Below the pieces are notes generated by a model. The model saw only the letters and a list, made by a program, of their open reading frames with translations, was not told the DNA's origin and made no database searches. This document shows positions 1 through 10,917 of a stretch of DNA of 64,000 nucleotides, one piece after another. Positions within the stretch are counted from its first letter, which is position 1. Every line of letters begins with the position of its first letter. The DNA comes from Peromyscus leucopus. Lineage: Eukaryota; Chordata; Mammalia; Rodentia; Cricetidae. The stretch is from contig NC_051082.1 in NCBI RefSeq assembly GCF_004664715.2, positions 5,633,848-5,697,847 of the forward strand. Reading direction: 5' to 3'. The position numbers and the translations under genes were made by a program.

Positions 1-72
1 ATGTTAACCTCCTAGGAAGGTGGAACCAGGGCTCAGAGAGGTTACACAATCTGCCCAGGGCCACAGAGCATC
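1..72 (-). repeat. MIR SINE fragment
   Basis: ggctcagagaggttacacaa and the following 'tctgcccagggccacagag' match the reverse complement of the conserved MIR core. Weakly preserved, as expected for an ancient mammalian SINE. Confidence 0.45.
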
Positions 73-80
73 GAAGGCAT

Positions 81-294
81 CAGTTCTCAACCTATGGGTC
101 CCGACCCCAACGGGGTAGAACGGCCTTTCACAGGGGTCGCCTAAGGCCATCGGAAAACACAGATATTTATATTACGATTCCTAACAGTAGCAAAATTAGT
201 TATGGAGTAGCAATGAAAATTATATGGTTGGGGGTCACCACAACACAAGGAGCTGTATTAAAGGGCCACAGCGTCAGGAAGGGTGAGAATCACT
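81..294 (+). mobile_element. URR1-like non-autonomous hAT DNA transposon
   Basis: Begins cagttctcaacctatgggtc and ends with the inverted-repeat counterpart gggtgagaatcact. The interior (aaggccatcggaaaacacag, ttgggggtcaccacaacac) matches the rodent URR1 family as I remember it. Lies in Acads intron 2. Confidence 0.75.
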
Positions 295-589
295 TCTCTA
301 AGGGGTGTGAGTGGATGGGATTGAAAACTGAACAAAGAATCTTAGCTTTTTCCATCACTCAACTTGACCCCCGAGGTCACAGCAGATTCCCTCACCTCTC
401 AGCCTGCTGTCCAGAGACGGGTGGACCACACCCTGCCTGGATGGAGGAGGTGGTCGCTACCATTAGATCTTTTACGGTCAGTGCCCAGTGAGGGCCGGTT
501 CCATGATCCCCTGCAGCTACACAATGCACACAGCTCTAGGCAACGGCACCCGACGCACCCTCCACACACTGAAATGTTTTCCTTTACTT

Positions 590-734
590 TTATTTTGTGT
601 TGTAAGCGGGTTTTTTTTGCCTGCATATGTCTGCACCATGTGTGTGCATATGTCTGCACCATGTGTGTGTAGCGCCCACAGACGCCAGAAGAGGGCAGAT
701 CCCCTGGACTAGAGTTAGAGGCAGTTGTGAGCCA

Positions 735-770
<36 letters not shown>
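590..770 (-). repeat. B2/B4-like SINE remnant with (GT)n
   Basis: Typical minus-strand B2-related body (ccagaagagggcagatcccc, gttgtgagccaccgtg), ending in a pure GT tract at about 737-769. Confidence 0.6.
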
Positions 771-771
<1 letters not shown>

Positions 772-1284
772 CTGAACCATGAATTTGAGTTGGGGGAATT
801 GTGAGAGGGAGGGGAGAGATGGTGTAAAGTCCTCATGCATTAAACTCTCAAAAAAAAAACCAATTTCTTTTGAGGCAGGGTCTCGGTGGAGCCCAGGTTG
901 GCTTGGAGCTTGCTATCACCTGATCCTCCTGCCTCCACTTCCTGTGCTCAGTTATGAGTTGCTTGGACTCAAAGCTAGGGACCGATGTTCGCCATGCCAG
1001 CATGTGCCAAATGGGCCACATCCCACCCACATTAGTTTTGGGTTTTTTTTCCAATTTTTTTAAAAATTTTTTTGAGTTTCAAATAAGAGTACACTCCCCC
1101 TTTACCGTCCTCCCTCCAACTCCTCTCACGACCTCCAACTCCTCAGATTCATGGCCTCTTAACTTTAGCCACCTGTTTACTTTTTAAACTGACCTCCTGC
1201 CTTTACCTCCAAGTGCTGGAATCACAGACATGGGCTACCGTGCCCTGCGCTGCAAAATAAATAAATTAAAATAAATGTACGGAG

Positions 1285-1485
1285 GGAGCTGGAGAGACGG
1301 CTTGTCACTTAAGAGCACTGGCTGCTCTCTCAGGGGACCCAGATTCCCTTCCCAGCACCCACATGTCGGCTCAAAACCAGTCACTGGGGGATCCATGGCC
1401 TCACCTGGCTCCTTGGACACCAGGCATACATGGTGTCCAGACATACATGTAGATATAATACCCATACACATAAAAATATACTTTT
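1285..1485 (+). repeat. B2-type SINE
   Basis: Contains the tRNA-like head 'ggagctggagagacggctt' and aagagcactggctgctc, then a region ending in A-rich sequence. Confidence 0.7.
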
Positions 1486-1594
1486 TGAGTTTTAAAAAGA
1501 AAATATTTAAAAACATTTTTTTCCCTCCATTGAGAAGGGTCTAAGGGTGCTGACTGTTAAGTTTCAAACCCGGGACAAATGGCTGAGATGACAT

Positions 1595-1990
1595 TTAGTG
1601 GATCCAAGCTGGGCCTGGCCTCAAGGCCCTCAGTCCCTACCTGTTAAGGGGTGTGGCTGGCAGACCCCGCCCTCCACCTTGAACTCTCCAGCCCAGGGGC
1701 TGGGCGGCCCTTCCCCCAGAGGCTCTTCCCTCTATAATCTAGGTATTTTGGTTAACCCCCCCCTTTTGTACCTTTGGCCTCCTGGCTGCTGCACCTGGCT
1801 CCCCTCTCCCTTCCCCTCCCCCTCCCCGCCCATGGCCCAGCTCATCACGGTCAAGTCCACTCTGGGCTCTCCCAGGTGTCCCGGCGTCTGCCTATGCTCT
1901 CCCTTTCACCTACAATAAACTTTCCCTTCCACCATCACTAGGAGCAGCCATGGCCTTAGAGTCCTTTCCTTTTGATCTCTTTTTTCCATT
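1595..1990 (+). repeat. Putative solo LTR
   Basis: Has an LTR-like layout: a TATA-like 'ctataatctagg' near 1731, a C-rich stretch, and AATAAA at 1914-1919. Terminal sequences and target duplications were not resolved, so family and borders are uncertain. Confidence 0.35.
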
Positions 1991-2559
1991 CCCTGGGCGC
2001 CCGCAAGGCTCAGGACTCTAAACCTAGCACCCCACCCCCAAACAAAATAACCATTGCAAGGCTAAGAACTCTGAAGCTGTAAACGCGGGCATGGTACACT
2101 TACATTTATTTCTTTTCTTTGTTAGTTTAGGCATAAAAAGACTGAAGTCCAATTTGGTTATGAAATGGCCAACAAGGCAGAACCTGGCACCAGCCTTCCC
2201 GAGGCTTGCCCACTTCCCACACAGCAGCCCCTGGGCTGGCTCCTCGGCAAACCTGCTGTTCCTATTCCGGGGAAATTAAAACCATTCCTCAGCAAAAAGC
2301 TCAGAACTCTCCAAGCTCTGGGTTCCGCAGAGGTGGCTCAGAAGACGTGAGTGTCATGTCTGGCCGGTTTCCTCAGCAGAAGCTCGTGATCATAAAGAAT
2401 GGGTTCCTGAGAGCTGCTTCGAAGAGGACATGGGAATGTCATATGCAGCACACAAACGTTAGCTAGAGGTGTTGTTATTAGTATGCCTTTGCTTTGGGGT
2501 TGGTTTTTTTTTTTATTGGTCTGGGAATTTTATGGGGTTTTTGATGATTTTGGTTGATT

Positions 2560-2815
2560 GGTTGGTTTTTGTGACCTCACTTTATAGTTCAGGCTGACTT
2601 TGAACTTGGGATCCTCCTGCCTCAGCCTCAGGAATATATCATGCTTTACTGCTTAAATTCTTGTGGCCTTAAAAAAAAAACCCTTTAGGCAAGGTGTACC
2701 TCTACAGTCCTGGTGGCCTGGAACTCAGGCCTGGCCTCAAACTCACAGCGATCTGGCGTTGGCCTCCTGAGCCCTAGGATTCTCTGGGATTAAGGGTGTG
2801 TGCACCACCCCCGGC
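2560..2815 (-). repeat. Two diverged B1-like SINE fragments
   Basis: Degenerate minus-strand B1 text (aggctgactttgaacttggg; then ggattaagggtgtgtgcacc). Old copies. Confidence 0.5.
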
Positions 2816-3171
2816 TCTTTGCTCTCTGGCTACGTTCCCTTTGGGAAGACCGGAAGACCCTACTTTCTCCATTCTACTCTCGGTGGATTTTCTGCCTGTT
2901 TCCAGTTGAGCTGTTAAAAAGGAAAGGAGACGCACATGTTCTTGTGCGTGCCGGTGGGTGAACAAAGGCACCGGTTTGGACATATCTCCAGGGGTCATTG
3001 GTCACAGCTTGCCCCTGGGGATGGTACTGAGCATGACACACCCGGACACAGGGCGGAAGTGGAACCGGGAGGAGGAAGTCATGGGGCCGCTCGGGGTGGG
3101 ATAGTGAGATACCTGCGCCACCTGAGCTGGGGACGTGCCTGGTGGCCGTGGAGTCACACGGTACCCTCAGT

Positions 3172-3390
3172 CGCTGTGGATGGTCGACTGATAAATAAAA
3201 CGCTGATTGGCTGGTAGCCAGGCAGGAAGTAAAGGCGGGACAAAGAGGGAGGAGAATGCTGGGAAGTGGAAGGCTGAGGCAGAGAGACGCTGCCAGCCGC
3301 CTCGATGAGGAGCAGGATGTAAAACCACGAGTCACGTGGCAAGATGTAGATTAATAGAAATAGGTTAATTTAAGACAGAAGAACTAGCCG

Positions 3391-3431
<41 letters not shown>

Positions 3432-3721
3432 ACGCCTTTAATCCCAGCACTCGGGAGGCAGAGGCAGGAGGATCTTTGTGAGTTCAAGGCCAGCCTGGTC
3501 TACAGAGCGAGATCCAGGACAAGCACCAAAACTACTACACAGAGAAAGCCTGTCTCAGAAAAACCAAAAAAAAAAAAGAAGATAGAAGAACTAGATGGGA
3601 AGAAGCCTGAGCCATTAGGCCAAGCAGTTTAAATAATGTAAGCATCTGTGTGTTTATTTTATAAGTGGGCTGCAGGACTGCCAGGGCTTGACAGGACCCA
3701 GAGAAAAACTCTCCAGCTACA
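3172..3721. mobile_element. Solo LTR (class II type) carrying a B1
   Basis: Runs from gctgtggatggtcgactg to ctccagctaca, flanked by a near-perfect 6-bp duplication (ctcagt / gtcagt). The same family occurs at 10918-11459. A B1 is inserted after 'agaagaactag', which is repeated on its far side. Six-bp duplications point to an ERVK-type integrase (inference). Confidence 0.6.
3388..3572 (+). repeat. B1 SINE with internal GGC expansion
   Basis: A B1 whose head 'ggcggtggtggcgcac' is replaced by 13 GGC units (3391-3430). The rest is ordinary B1 ending in A-rich tail, with the flanking duplication agaagaactag. Confidence 0.85.
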
Positions 3722-3756
3722 GTCAGTGTTTGCTTCTCTCCCCCTTTTTTTTTTTC

Positions 3757-3895
3757 CAGACAGGGTTTCTCTGTGTAGCCCTGGCTGTCCTGGATCTCAC
3801 TCTGCAGACCAGGCTGGCCTCGAACTCAGAGATCCTCCTGCCTCTGCGCCTTAGGTACTGGGATTAAAGGCGTGCGCCGCCACAGCCTGGCTTGT
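3757..3895 (-). repeat. B1 SINE
   Basis: cagacagggtttctctgtgt through gggattaaaggcgtgcgccg, preceded by a T-rich (antisense A-tail) run. Confidence 0.85.
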
Positions 3896-4498
3896 TTGTC
3901 TTAACTGAGGATGCTGCCTGCTTACTTCCTGTCTCGGTTATTGTAGAGGGTTCTGAACCTCCAGGTCCAGAATAGAATTTAATGATTGTGAAGACTCCCA
4001 CCACGGGCCCCTGGCATGCTGTGCTGCTGCTGGGCCTAAAACCCTAGCGCTCAGGAGGGAGCCTGGGACAGTATTGTGACTTGTGAGTCCAGGGCTACTT
4101 AGCAAAACTCTCTCTTGAATAACAAAGAGAATAACAAATCCCTCAAATGAGGGATTATAAAACCCAGAAGAAAGCAAATGTATTGATCTGTCAAAGCGTA
4201 GGGAGATTTCAACACATACAGTCCAGGGCAGTGGCCTCCCTGTTGCTCAGATGCCAGTCTGAGAGATTGGCTCCAAAATCCTTCCCATCCGCCATGCATG
4301 TAGCTGTCCCTGAGGTCCCACGGATGGCAGGGAAGCCACCTTCAAGTTGGAATGATGTTGTCAAGCCTCCCCTGGCCCCCAAGACATGTTCCTCTTGGTG
4401 ATCCCACCTGGAGCTGTGCCTCATCTTGCTCAGTGGAAATGCGAAGATGTAAACATTAGGGAGGGAGAGAAGCAGGCAGACCCTCAGGCAGAGCTCCA

Positions 4499-5160
4499 GA
4501 CACCAGCAAACCTCAGGGAGATCCACACACCAGCAAACCCCAGGGAGATCCACACACCAGCAAACCCCAGGGAGATCCATACACCAGCAGACCTCAGGCG
4601 GAGATCCACACACCAGCAAACCCCGGGGAGATCCACACACCAGCAGACCCCAGGCGGAGATCCACACACCAGCAAACCCCGGGGAGATCCACACACCAGC
4701 AGACCTCAGGCGTAGATCCACACACCAGCAAACCCCAGGGAGATCCATACACCAGCAGACCTCAGGCGGAGATCCACACACCAGCAAACCCCAGGGAGAT
4801 CCACACACCAGCAAACCCCAGGGAGATCCACACACCAGCAAACCTCAGGGAGATCCACACACCAGCAAACCCCAGGGAGATCCACACACCAGCAAACCTC
4901 AGGGAGATCCACACACCAGCAAACCCCAGGGAGATCCACACACCAGCAAACCCCAGGGAGATCCACACACCAGCAAACCTCAGGGAGATCCACACACCAG
5001 CAAACCTCAGGGAGATCCACACACCAGCAAACCCCAGGGAGATCCACACACCAGCAGACCCCAGGGAGATCCACACACCAGCAAACCCCAGGCGGAGCTC
5101 ACACACCAGCAAACCCCAGGGAGATCCACACACCAGCAAACCCCAGGCGGAGCTTACACA
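4499..5160. repeat. 27-bp minisatellite, about 24 copies, in Acads intron 2
   Basis: Tandem unit gatccacacaccagcaaacc plus ccaggga (27 bp), with 30-bp variants that carry 'caggcg' and point variants (cctc for cccc, ccat for ccac). Because the unit is a multiple of three, the open frames through it are repeat artefacts, not a gene. Confidence 0.95.
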
Positions 5161-5194
5161 CTCCGTTCTCCAGCTGTTTTAGCTAGGTTGAAAA

Positions 5195-5395
5195 CGACCA
5201 CAGGGCTGAGATGGCGCCGTGGTTCAGAGCACTGGCTGCTCGTCCAGAGGACCAGAGTTCAGTTCCCAGCACCCACATCAGGCAGCTCACAACCGCCTGT
5301 AACTCCAGCTCCAGGCGATCAGACGCCCTCTTCTGGCTTCAGAGGGCACCTGCGCGCACCTCCCATACCCCATCCCACACACATAAATAAAAATA
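5195..5395 (+). repeat. B2-type SINE
   Basis: ctgagatggcgccgtggttc, agagcactggctgctcgtcc and a tail of ataaataaaaataaaata. Confidence 0.7.
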
Positions 5396-5534
5396 AAATA
5401 AACCCAAAGAAAACAACCGCGGAGGCCAGCTCAGCGGTAATGCACCTGCCAAGGAAGCCTGGTGACCTGCGTTTGACCCCCGGAATCTGTGTAGAGGTGA
5501 AAGCGGAGAAGCATCTCCACACAGTCACCTCTAT

Positions 5535-5553
5535 CTCCCCACACACGCCACGG

Positions 5554-5597
<44 letters not shown>

Positions 5598-5607
5598 CAC
5601 GCCACGG

Positions 5608-5661
<54 letters not shown>

Positions 5662-5776
5662 CACGCCACGGCATACACACACACACACACACACACACAC
5701 GCCACGGCATACACACACCCACAAACACACACACACACGCCACGGCATACACACACCCACAAACACACACACATGC

Positions 5777-5811
<35 letters not shown>

Positions 5812-5860
5812 CACGGCATACACACACCCACACACGCCATGGCATACACACACACACACA

Positions 5861-5904
<44 letters not shown>

Positions 5905-5920
5905 TGCCATACACACAGCA
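5535..5920 (+). repeat. Compound (CA)n tract with regular 'gccacggcat' interruptions
   Basis: About 385 bp of CA repeats broken at intervals by cgccacggcata or catgccatac. The spacer recurs at least six times, so the tract grew as a higher-order repeat. Confidence 0.9.
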
Positions 5921-5984
5921 TACACGCACAACAATGATAATCATAGTCAAGACAAAAAAGAAAAAGAATATGGTATTAAGAGGT

Positions 5985-6125
5985 CCACTGTGCCAGGTGT
6001 GGTAATACAAGAGGCAAAGGCAGGCAGAGCTCTGTGAGTCTGAGGCTGGTCTGATCAACACAGGAAAGTTCCAGTTCCAGGCAGTCAGGACCGCACAGTG
6101 AGACCCTGTCTCAATAAAGCAAACA
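5985..6125 (+). repeat. Diverged B1 SINE
   Basis: gtgccaggtgtggtaataca through gtgagaccctgtctcaataa. Confidence 0.6.
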
Positions 6126-6126
6126 G

Positions 6127-6500
6127 GGACTAGAAAGATGGTTCTGTGGTTAAGAGCACTTGGTGCTCTTTTCTTGCTTTTCAAGACAGGATTTCTATTT
6201 GTAGCCCTTAGCTGTCCTGGAGCTCATTCTGTAGACTGGGCTGGCCTCGAACTCGCAGAGATCCGCCTGCCTCTGCCTCCCGAGTGCTGGGATTAAAGGC
6301 GTGTGACACCACAGCCAGGCTGTACTTGGTGCTCTTACAGAGGACCAGGGTTCAATTCCCAGAACCCACAAGGTGGCTCCTAACTGCCTGTTAACTCCAG
6401 TTTCAGGAGATATGACGCCCTCTTCTGGCCTTGACATGTATTACATGCACATGATGGGTAGAAAAGCAGGCGCACACATAGGCATTAAATTAATAAATAA
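6127..6500 (+). repeat. B2-type SINE split by a B1
   Basis: B2 head gactagaaagatggttctgt and B2 body ggttcaattcccagaaccca are separated by an antisense B1 (6171-6323). The interrupting B1 is bounded by a perfect 13-bp duplication, acttggtgctctt (6158-6170 and 6324-6336). Confidence 0.85.
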
Positions 6501-6651
6501 TTCATTTAAAAAGTTTTACAAATTTCAGCAAAAGGCCTGAAGCTGAACAAAGTGAACCTTCCGAGCATGTACTGAGCTTCCTACCGGAGGTCTGGGGCCT
6601 CTGGCCGTTGCCACTCATACAAGAGCAGGTGGCTGAGGCTGCTACTCTCAC

Positions 6652-6815
6652 CTGAGCCGCGGGGAAGAGATGCTCCTTATCCAGCTGGGCTGCAATGGGG
6701 ACCAGCTCCTTCTCAGCAAAGTCCCGGCATGTCTGACGCAGCATCTGATGTGTCTCGGGCAGTTCCACAGACTGGTAAACAGTATGTAACCTGCGCCAGT
6801 CTCGAGGATGGAGAG
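6652..6815 (-). CDS. Acads: Acads coding exon 2
   Basis: Acceptor ttccctgacag. Encodes [20 protein letters not shown] through KEHLFPAAQ, then donor gtgagagt. The split codon G|CT gives Ala16. One of the clearest coding matches in the window. Confidence 0.96.
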
Positions 6816-8221
6816 CTGTCAGGGAAGAGCAGGGGTTAGGGAAGGACAATGGAAGAGATCTTAAGATTTTATTTCTTTTCACACATCTGTGTTTATGTTG
6901 GTGCACATGCATGGAGGTACCCACAGAGGCCAGAAGAGGGCGTCAGATCCCGTGGACCCGGAGTTACAGGCAGTTATGAGCCGCCCAACATGGGTGCTGG
7001 GATCTAAATCCAAGTCCTCTGCAAAAGCAGCAAACGCTGATGTTGGGGGGGGGGTCATTTAAGCCTGGGGTTCAGGCTAGCCTAGGCAATTTATCAAGAC
7101 TCCATCTCAGACGGCTCAGCGGTTAAGAGCACACGCTGCTCTTGCAGAGGACCTAGCAAAGTTCCCACCACCCATGGAGTGGCTAACAATTGTAACTAAA
7201 GTTCTAGGGGATCTAATCCCCTCTTCTGGCCTCTGGACACGGCGTGTATGTTTTACCAGCAGGCAAAACACTCATACACATAAAACAAAAATAAACTTTT
7301 AAGAAAAAAAATAGAGCACTACTCCAGATCCCCCACCCCCTCTCAAAGGAAAAAAAAAAAAAAAAACTTTATTGACACAATGTCAGTAGAGCTGTTCCTG
7401 AAAAGCCCAGGCTAACTGAATGCTTCACTGCTGGCTAAACACTTGCATCCCCAGTATAATCCCAATTATAACACCTCGGGGAAGGGTTTAAGTTTCACTG
7501 GGTCTGGATATCCATAAAGTGTGGGAAACAACAGCGCACAGCTCCCAGGCGTGGGAGGAGGAAAGAAGTACTAATGGCTGATTTAGCACAGGTCTGTTGC
7601 TACTGTGGATCTGGATTAGCCAGAGGAAGCGCGGGTCATAGTGTTAGGGTAGCTACAGAAGAGACAAAACACTATTAAAGAAACAAAAAACTAAAGGCTA
7701 ACACGGTTATGCAAACACCCGTTAGGTGCCAACCGCTACGACTTTATAGGCATCCTGTGATTTAATACAACTCCGAGGACAGAAACAGTTCACACTTGGA
7801 CCAGTTGATGCTGAGCGTCACGTCCAAGGTCACAGGTCGGAGTTCAATGCCAGGCCTCGAAACTGGAGGACCAACTCACCCAGAACCTCGGCTGGGGCTG
7901 AAATGGGGGGACAGGGGTGTGGATGCCGCCGCGCAAAGAGGAGCTGGCGATGAGGGTCCTACGGGAAGGGCGCCGAGCAGGGGCCGAGATCGCCGCAGAG
8001 TCCGGGCCGGGAACGCGCCAGAGGCCACCCAACTAGGGCAAAGGCCGCGCGCAGCCGGGGGTGCTGCCCGCCCGGCCGCCCGGCCGCCCGCGGGGGCCGC
8101 AGCAGAACCCGCCGGCAGCATCTCCGCCGGCCGGCCGGGCCTGGGGCTCCGCAGGGACAGCCTGGGCGCACTCACCTCGGCGGAGCGGGCCAGGGGCCCG
8201 GGCGAGCAGCGCGGCGGCCAT
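6652..8221 (-). CDS. Acads: Acads, 5' part only (exons 1-2, span)
   Basis: Short-chain acyl-CoA dehydrogenase is a mitochondrial matrix flavoenzyme that oxidises butyryl-CoA to crotonyl-CoA and passes electrons to ETF (family knowledge). Only the N-terminal 70 residues are present: exon 1 at 8176-8221 and exon 2 at 6652-6815. The joined start [15 protein letters not shown] gives a mitochondrial transit peptide rich in Ala, Leu and Arg. It runs into [20 protein letters not shown] and ends LFPAAQ, matching human ACADS residue for residue in numbering (exon 2 ends at Q70). Exons 3 onward, including the FAD and catalytic parts, were sought to the left on the minus strand and not found, so intron 2 exceeds 6.6 kb and the gene leaves the window. 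The ATG at 8219-8221 is the only in-frame one near the CpG island. Confidence 0.95.
6865..7045 (-). repeat. B2/B4-like SINE in Acads intron 1
   Basis: gaggccagaagagggcgtca and the following 'ttacaggcagttatgagcc', typical antisense B2-related text. Confidence 0.65.
7105..7310 (+). repeat. B2-type SINE in Acads intron 1
   Basis: gacggctcagcggttaagag through catacacataaaacaaaaat. Confidence 0.65.
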
Positions 8222-8410
8222 GGACACCGACCTCCCAGATCTCCGGCTTGCAGCTGCAAAGTGTTCCGGATGGCAAGGGCAGGCCCGGGGCCACGCCCAC
8301 TACCCACAGGGGCGGGGCCGGCGCGGAGCCTGGCCACGCCCATCTGACGGGGGAGGGAGGAGCCCAAGACGCGCTTGCGCCCTCGGGACGATCCAGAGTG
8401 CAGATTCCGT
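7870..8410 (-). promoter_or_regulatory. Acads: CpG-island promoter of Acads
   Basis: GC- and CpG-rich stretch spanning exon 1, with several GC-box-like ggggcgggg/ccccgccc runs upstream of the ATG (about 8310-8330). Repeats resume immediately on both sides. Confidence 0.7.
8176..8221 (-). CDS. Acads: Acads coding exon 1
   Basis: 15 codons plus one base ([15 protein letters not shown]), then donor gtgagtgc. Encodes the start of the mitochondrial targeting peptide. Confidence 0.93.
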
Positions 8411-8474
8411 CCGCTCCTTTTCCAGCCCTCTTCTTTAGTAAGGCTGCTTACAACGCAGAGGCGTAAAAATAAAA

Positions 8475-8627
8475 ACAAGATGGCCCAGCGGTTAAGAGTA
8501 CTGACTGCTCTTCCGGAGGACCTAGGTTCAATTCCCAGCAACCACATGATGCTCACAACTGTCTGTGACTCCAGTTCCAGGGGACCCAACAGCCATGGCA
8601 AAACACCAATGTACATAAAATAAAAAT

Positions 8628-8700
<73 letters not shown>
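8475..8700 (+). repeat. B2-type SINE followed by (CA)n
   Basis: gatggcccagcggttaagag, the body, then acataaaataaaaataaaac and a pure CA run (about 8629-8697) grown from the tail. Confidence 0.8.
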
Positions 8701-8701
<1 letters not shown>

Positions 8702-8704
8702 CAG

Positions 8705-8935
8705 CACAAGCCTGTAACCCTAGCTACTCCTGAGGCTAAAGCAGGAGGATTGCAAGTTCCAAGTCTCCCAGTGTGACAAAGTAAATTCAAGGCCAGCTTG
8801 GGCAACTTTGAGGTATCTGGCTTCAAAATAAAAGAAGTATAAATAGGGCTGGGGACTACAGGCCAGTGGTAGAGCTCTTGTCTAGAGACATACGGCACTG
8901 GGTTCAGTATTAGGGAGAGAAGAAAAAAGATAGTC
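8705..8935 (+). repeat. Old SINE fragments (B1-like, then ID-like)
   Basis: caagcctgtaaccctagcta resembles B1; gggctggggactacaggcca with ggtagagctcttgtctagag resembles an ID/tRNA-like head. Both are diverged. Confidence 0.4.
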
Positions 8936-9007
8936 CCTACCCCCGCCCACCCTGCATCCTGACAGTATGATCCCCTGACCATCTTTGCTCCGTCCATACA
9001 AGGCAGG

Positions 9008-9177
9008 CAGCTTTTTTTTTTTTTTGGGGGGGGGGTCAAGACAGGGTTTCTCTGTGTAGCTTTTCGCCTTACCTGGATCTCGCTCTGTAGACCAGGCTGG
9101 CCTTGAACTCACAGAGATCCACCTGCCTCTGCCTCCCGAGAGCTGGGATTAAAGGCGTGCGCCACCACCGCCCGGCA
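9008..9177 (-). repeat. B1 SINE
   Basis: gacagggtttctctgtgtag through ggattaaaggcgtgcgccac. Confidence 0.85.
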
Positions 9178-9478
9178 ATTGGCAGGCAGCTTTTCTGCTA
9201 GGCCTGGATGCTCCTCTTGACCTCACCAAGGCTGTCTTGCCAGCCTTCCCCCTCCACTGGGATTAAGGACGTGCTCCACCAACTCCCGCTACATCCACAC
9301 TTTGCCCCGGGAATGTTTTTACTTTTTTTTCTCCCACTAGTCCGATTGTTTTCAAAAAGGGCCGGAGGGCTCAGGATTAGGCCCATTGCCTGGGGTTGCC
9401 AGGCAGGAAGAACCCTCCCGCCCTGAGATGTGAAATAGAGCTACGGTCCTAAGCACCTCCTAGTTGGGAGCGGAGCCC

Positions 9479-9978
9479 TGTTGGGAGCAGGGGTGCTGCC
9501 CCTTAATGCCGAGGGCTGAGTCCTAGCACCTCAGAATACCTTCACTCTGTTCCGGAAACCATGCCAACATCCTTTGGACTACAGGGCCCACCAAGTCTAA
9601 CTGTTAGTATTCCTAGCTGCTTCTGGAGTCACATGACTGACTGCGCATGTGCTGTCGGCAGTCAGGCAAAATGCTTGGTCCTGCGAAATCTGTGCGCAGT
9701 GTGATCACGTAATTTATGCGCATGCGTGGCATAGCTACACAAACCCATATACGCATGCACGCAGTGACCTATCAAAGCAGGCTCTACCCGCTCCCTGTGC
9801 GCTCTCCCTCTCTCCCTCTCCCCCTCCCTCCTCTGTCTCTCCCCACCACTCCTCTCCTCCCCCTGTATCTTTCTTCTCAGTAGGTCTACCCACCTTCACC
9901 CTTTTCCTGCCCTAATAAAAACTCTTATTAGAGTGGGTTCCATTGTACCTCGTGTTTTCTCACACCTGGTAAATAACA
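9479..9978 (+). mobile_element. IAP-like solo LTR
   Basis: Starts tgttgggagcaggggtgctg and ends ctggtaaataaca, the TG...CA form seen in IAP-type class II LTRs. Internally it has a CpG-bearing U3, a long pyrimidine-rich stretch, and AATAAA at 9914-9919. It lies 1.25 kb upstream of the Acads start and only 64 bp from the large provirus. I could not settle a target duplication. Confidence 0.5.
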
Positions 9979-10917
9979 CCGACAAATAAATAACACTAAC
10001 TCAGCCTTCACGCCCTCCCCTTAATCTGTCTCCATAGAAAGTTATTGGGGTCCTGCCCCTCGATAGCCTTCACCCAGAGTTCCAGAAGAGACACTACCAG
10101 TGGCAGATTAATCTGAGGGGTTCTCTAATGAATCTAGACACACAAAACTCTTCAGTCCATACACTTTATTCTTCTGAGTTAGTTCTCTCTCCAATCAGCT
10201 TCTGTTCTGCTCTCACACTTAGCTCCTTTCTTGCCTGATTCTCTCTACATCTTTCTCCTGTTCCCTCTAAATGTTACCTTGATTCCTTCATCTTAGTTCT
10301 GCCTCATCTAGGTCTTTCTCATCTCATTCTTACCCACCTAGTTCTTCCCCATCAGGCTCTTCCTCATCTCCCATCTTGGCCTTCTAGTTCTCCATCCAGT
10401 TCTCCAGTCTAGTCCCCAGTCTCTGAGGTTCACAGTTATTCACCCCTGCAGTAGCAATGCTCTGGCTAAGGCAAGGTCACCAGGCTTAAAGTCTTACAGG
10501 GTCATAAAGGCAGACAAGAGTTTTCCTCAGGCAGTGACCATCAGGCTTTCTTTTACAACCCAAAAGGGGAGTGGTAAAGGAGGAGGTCAACTAAGAGCTG
10601 AAACCAGTTAATATATCAGAAAAAGGGAGTTTATGTGCTCACACTACATTCCTAGAAGAGGTCAGGTAAAATGTTAGGAGTCTGCGATGTTCGTATAAAT
10701 ACCACTAAGGCTGTATAAGAAAGGAGGGTCTGGGCTTAATCTGCACAAGAAACAAAGCTATGCACCTAGGCCTAGGAGACAGGCGGTGTCTCCATAAGGG
10801 TGTTTACATTAATTCAGGAGACTCGGAGGTTTGTCTGAAATGCTTTGTCCTGTCTGCCTTTTGCTTTGAATGCTAGAGAAGTATATCAGATAAAATGCAC
10901 TGTTAGACATTCTTGGG

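Noticed and set aside
4209..5139. Repetitive open frames (GLLVCGSPW-like and HTSKPQGDP-like peptides)
   Set aside because: Products of a 27-bp intronic minisatellite, whose period of three codons keeps frames open.
5188..5937. His/Thr-rich and Cys/Val-rich open frames
   Set aside because: Translations of CA/TG repeats.
1..6651. Acads exon 3 and later exons
   Set aside because: The expected KKMGxLGLLAMDVPEEL-type text was sought on the minus strand and not found, so these exons lie beyond the window.
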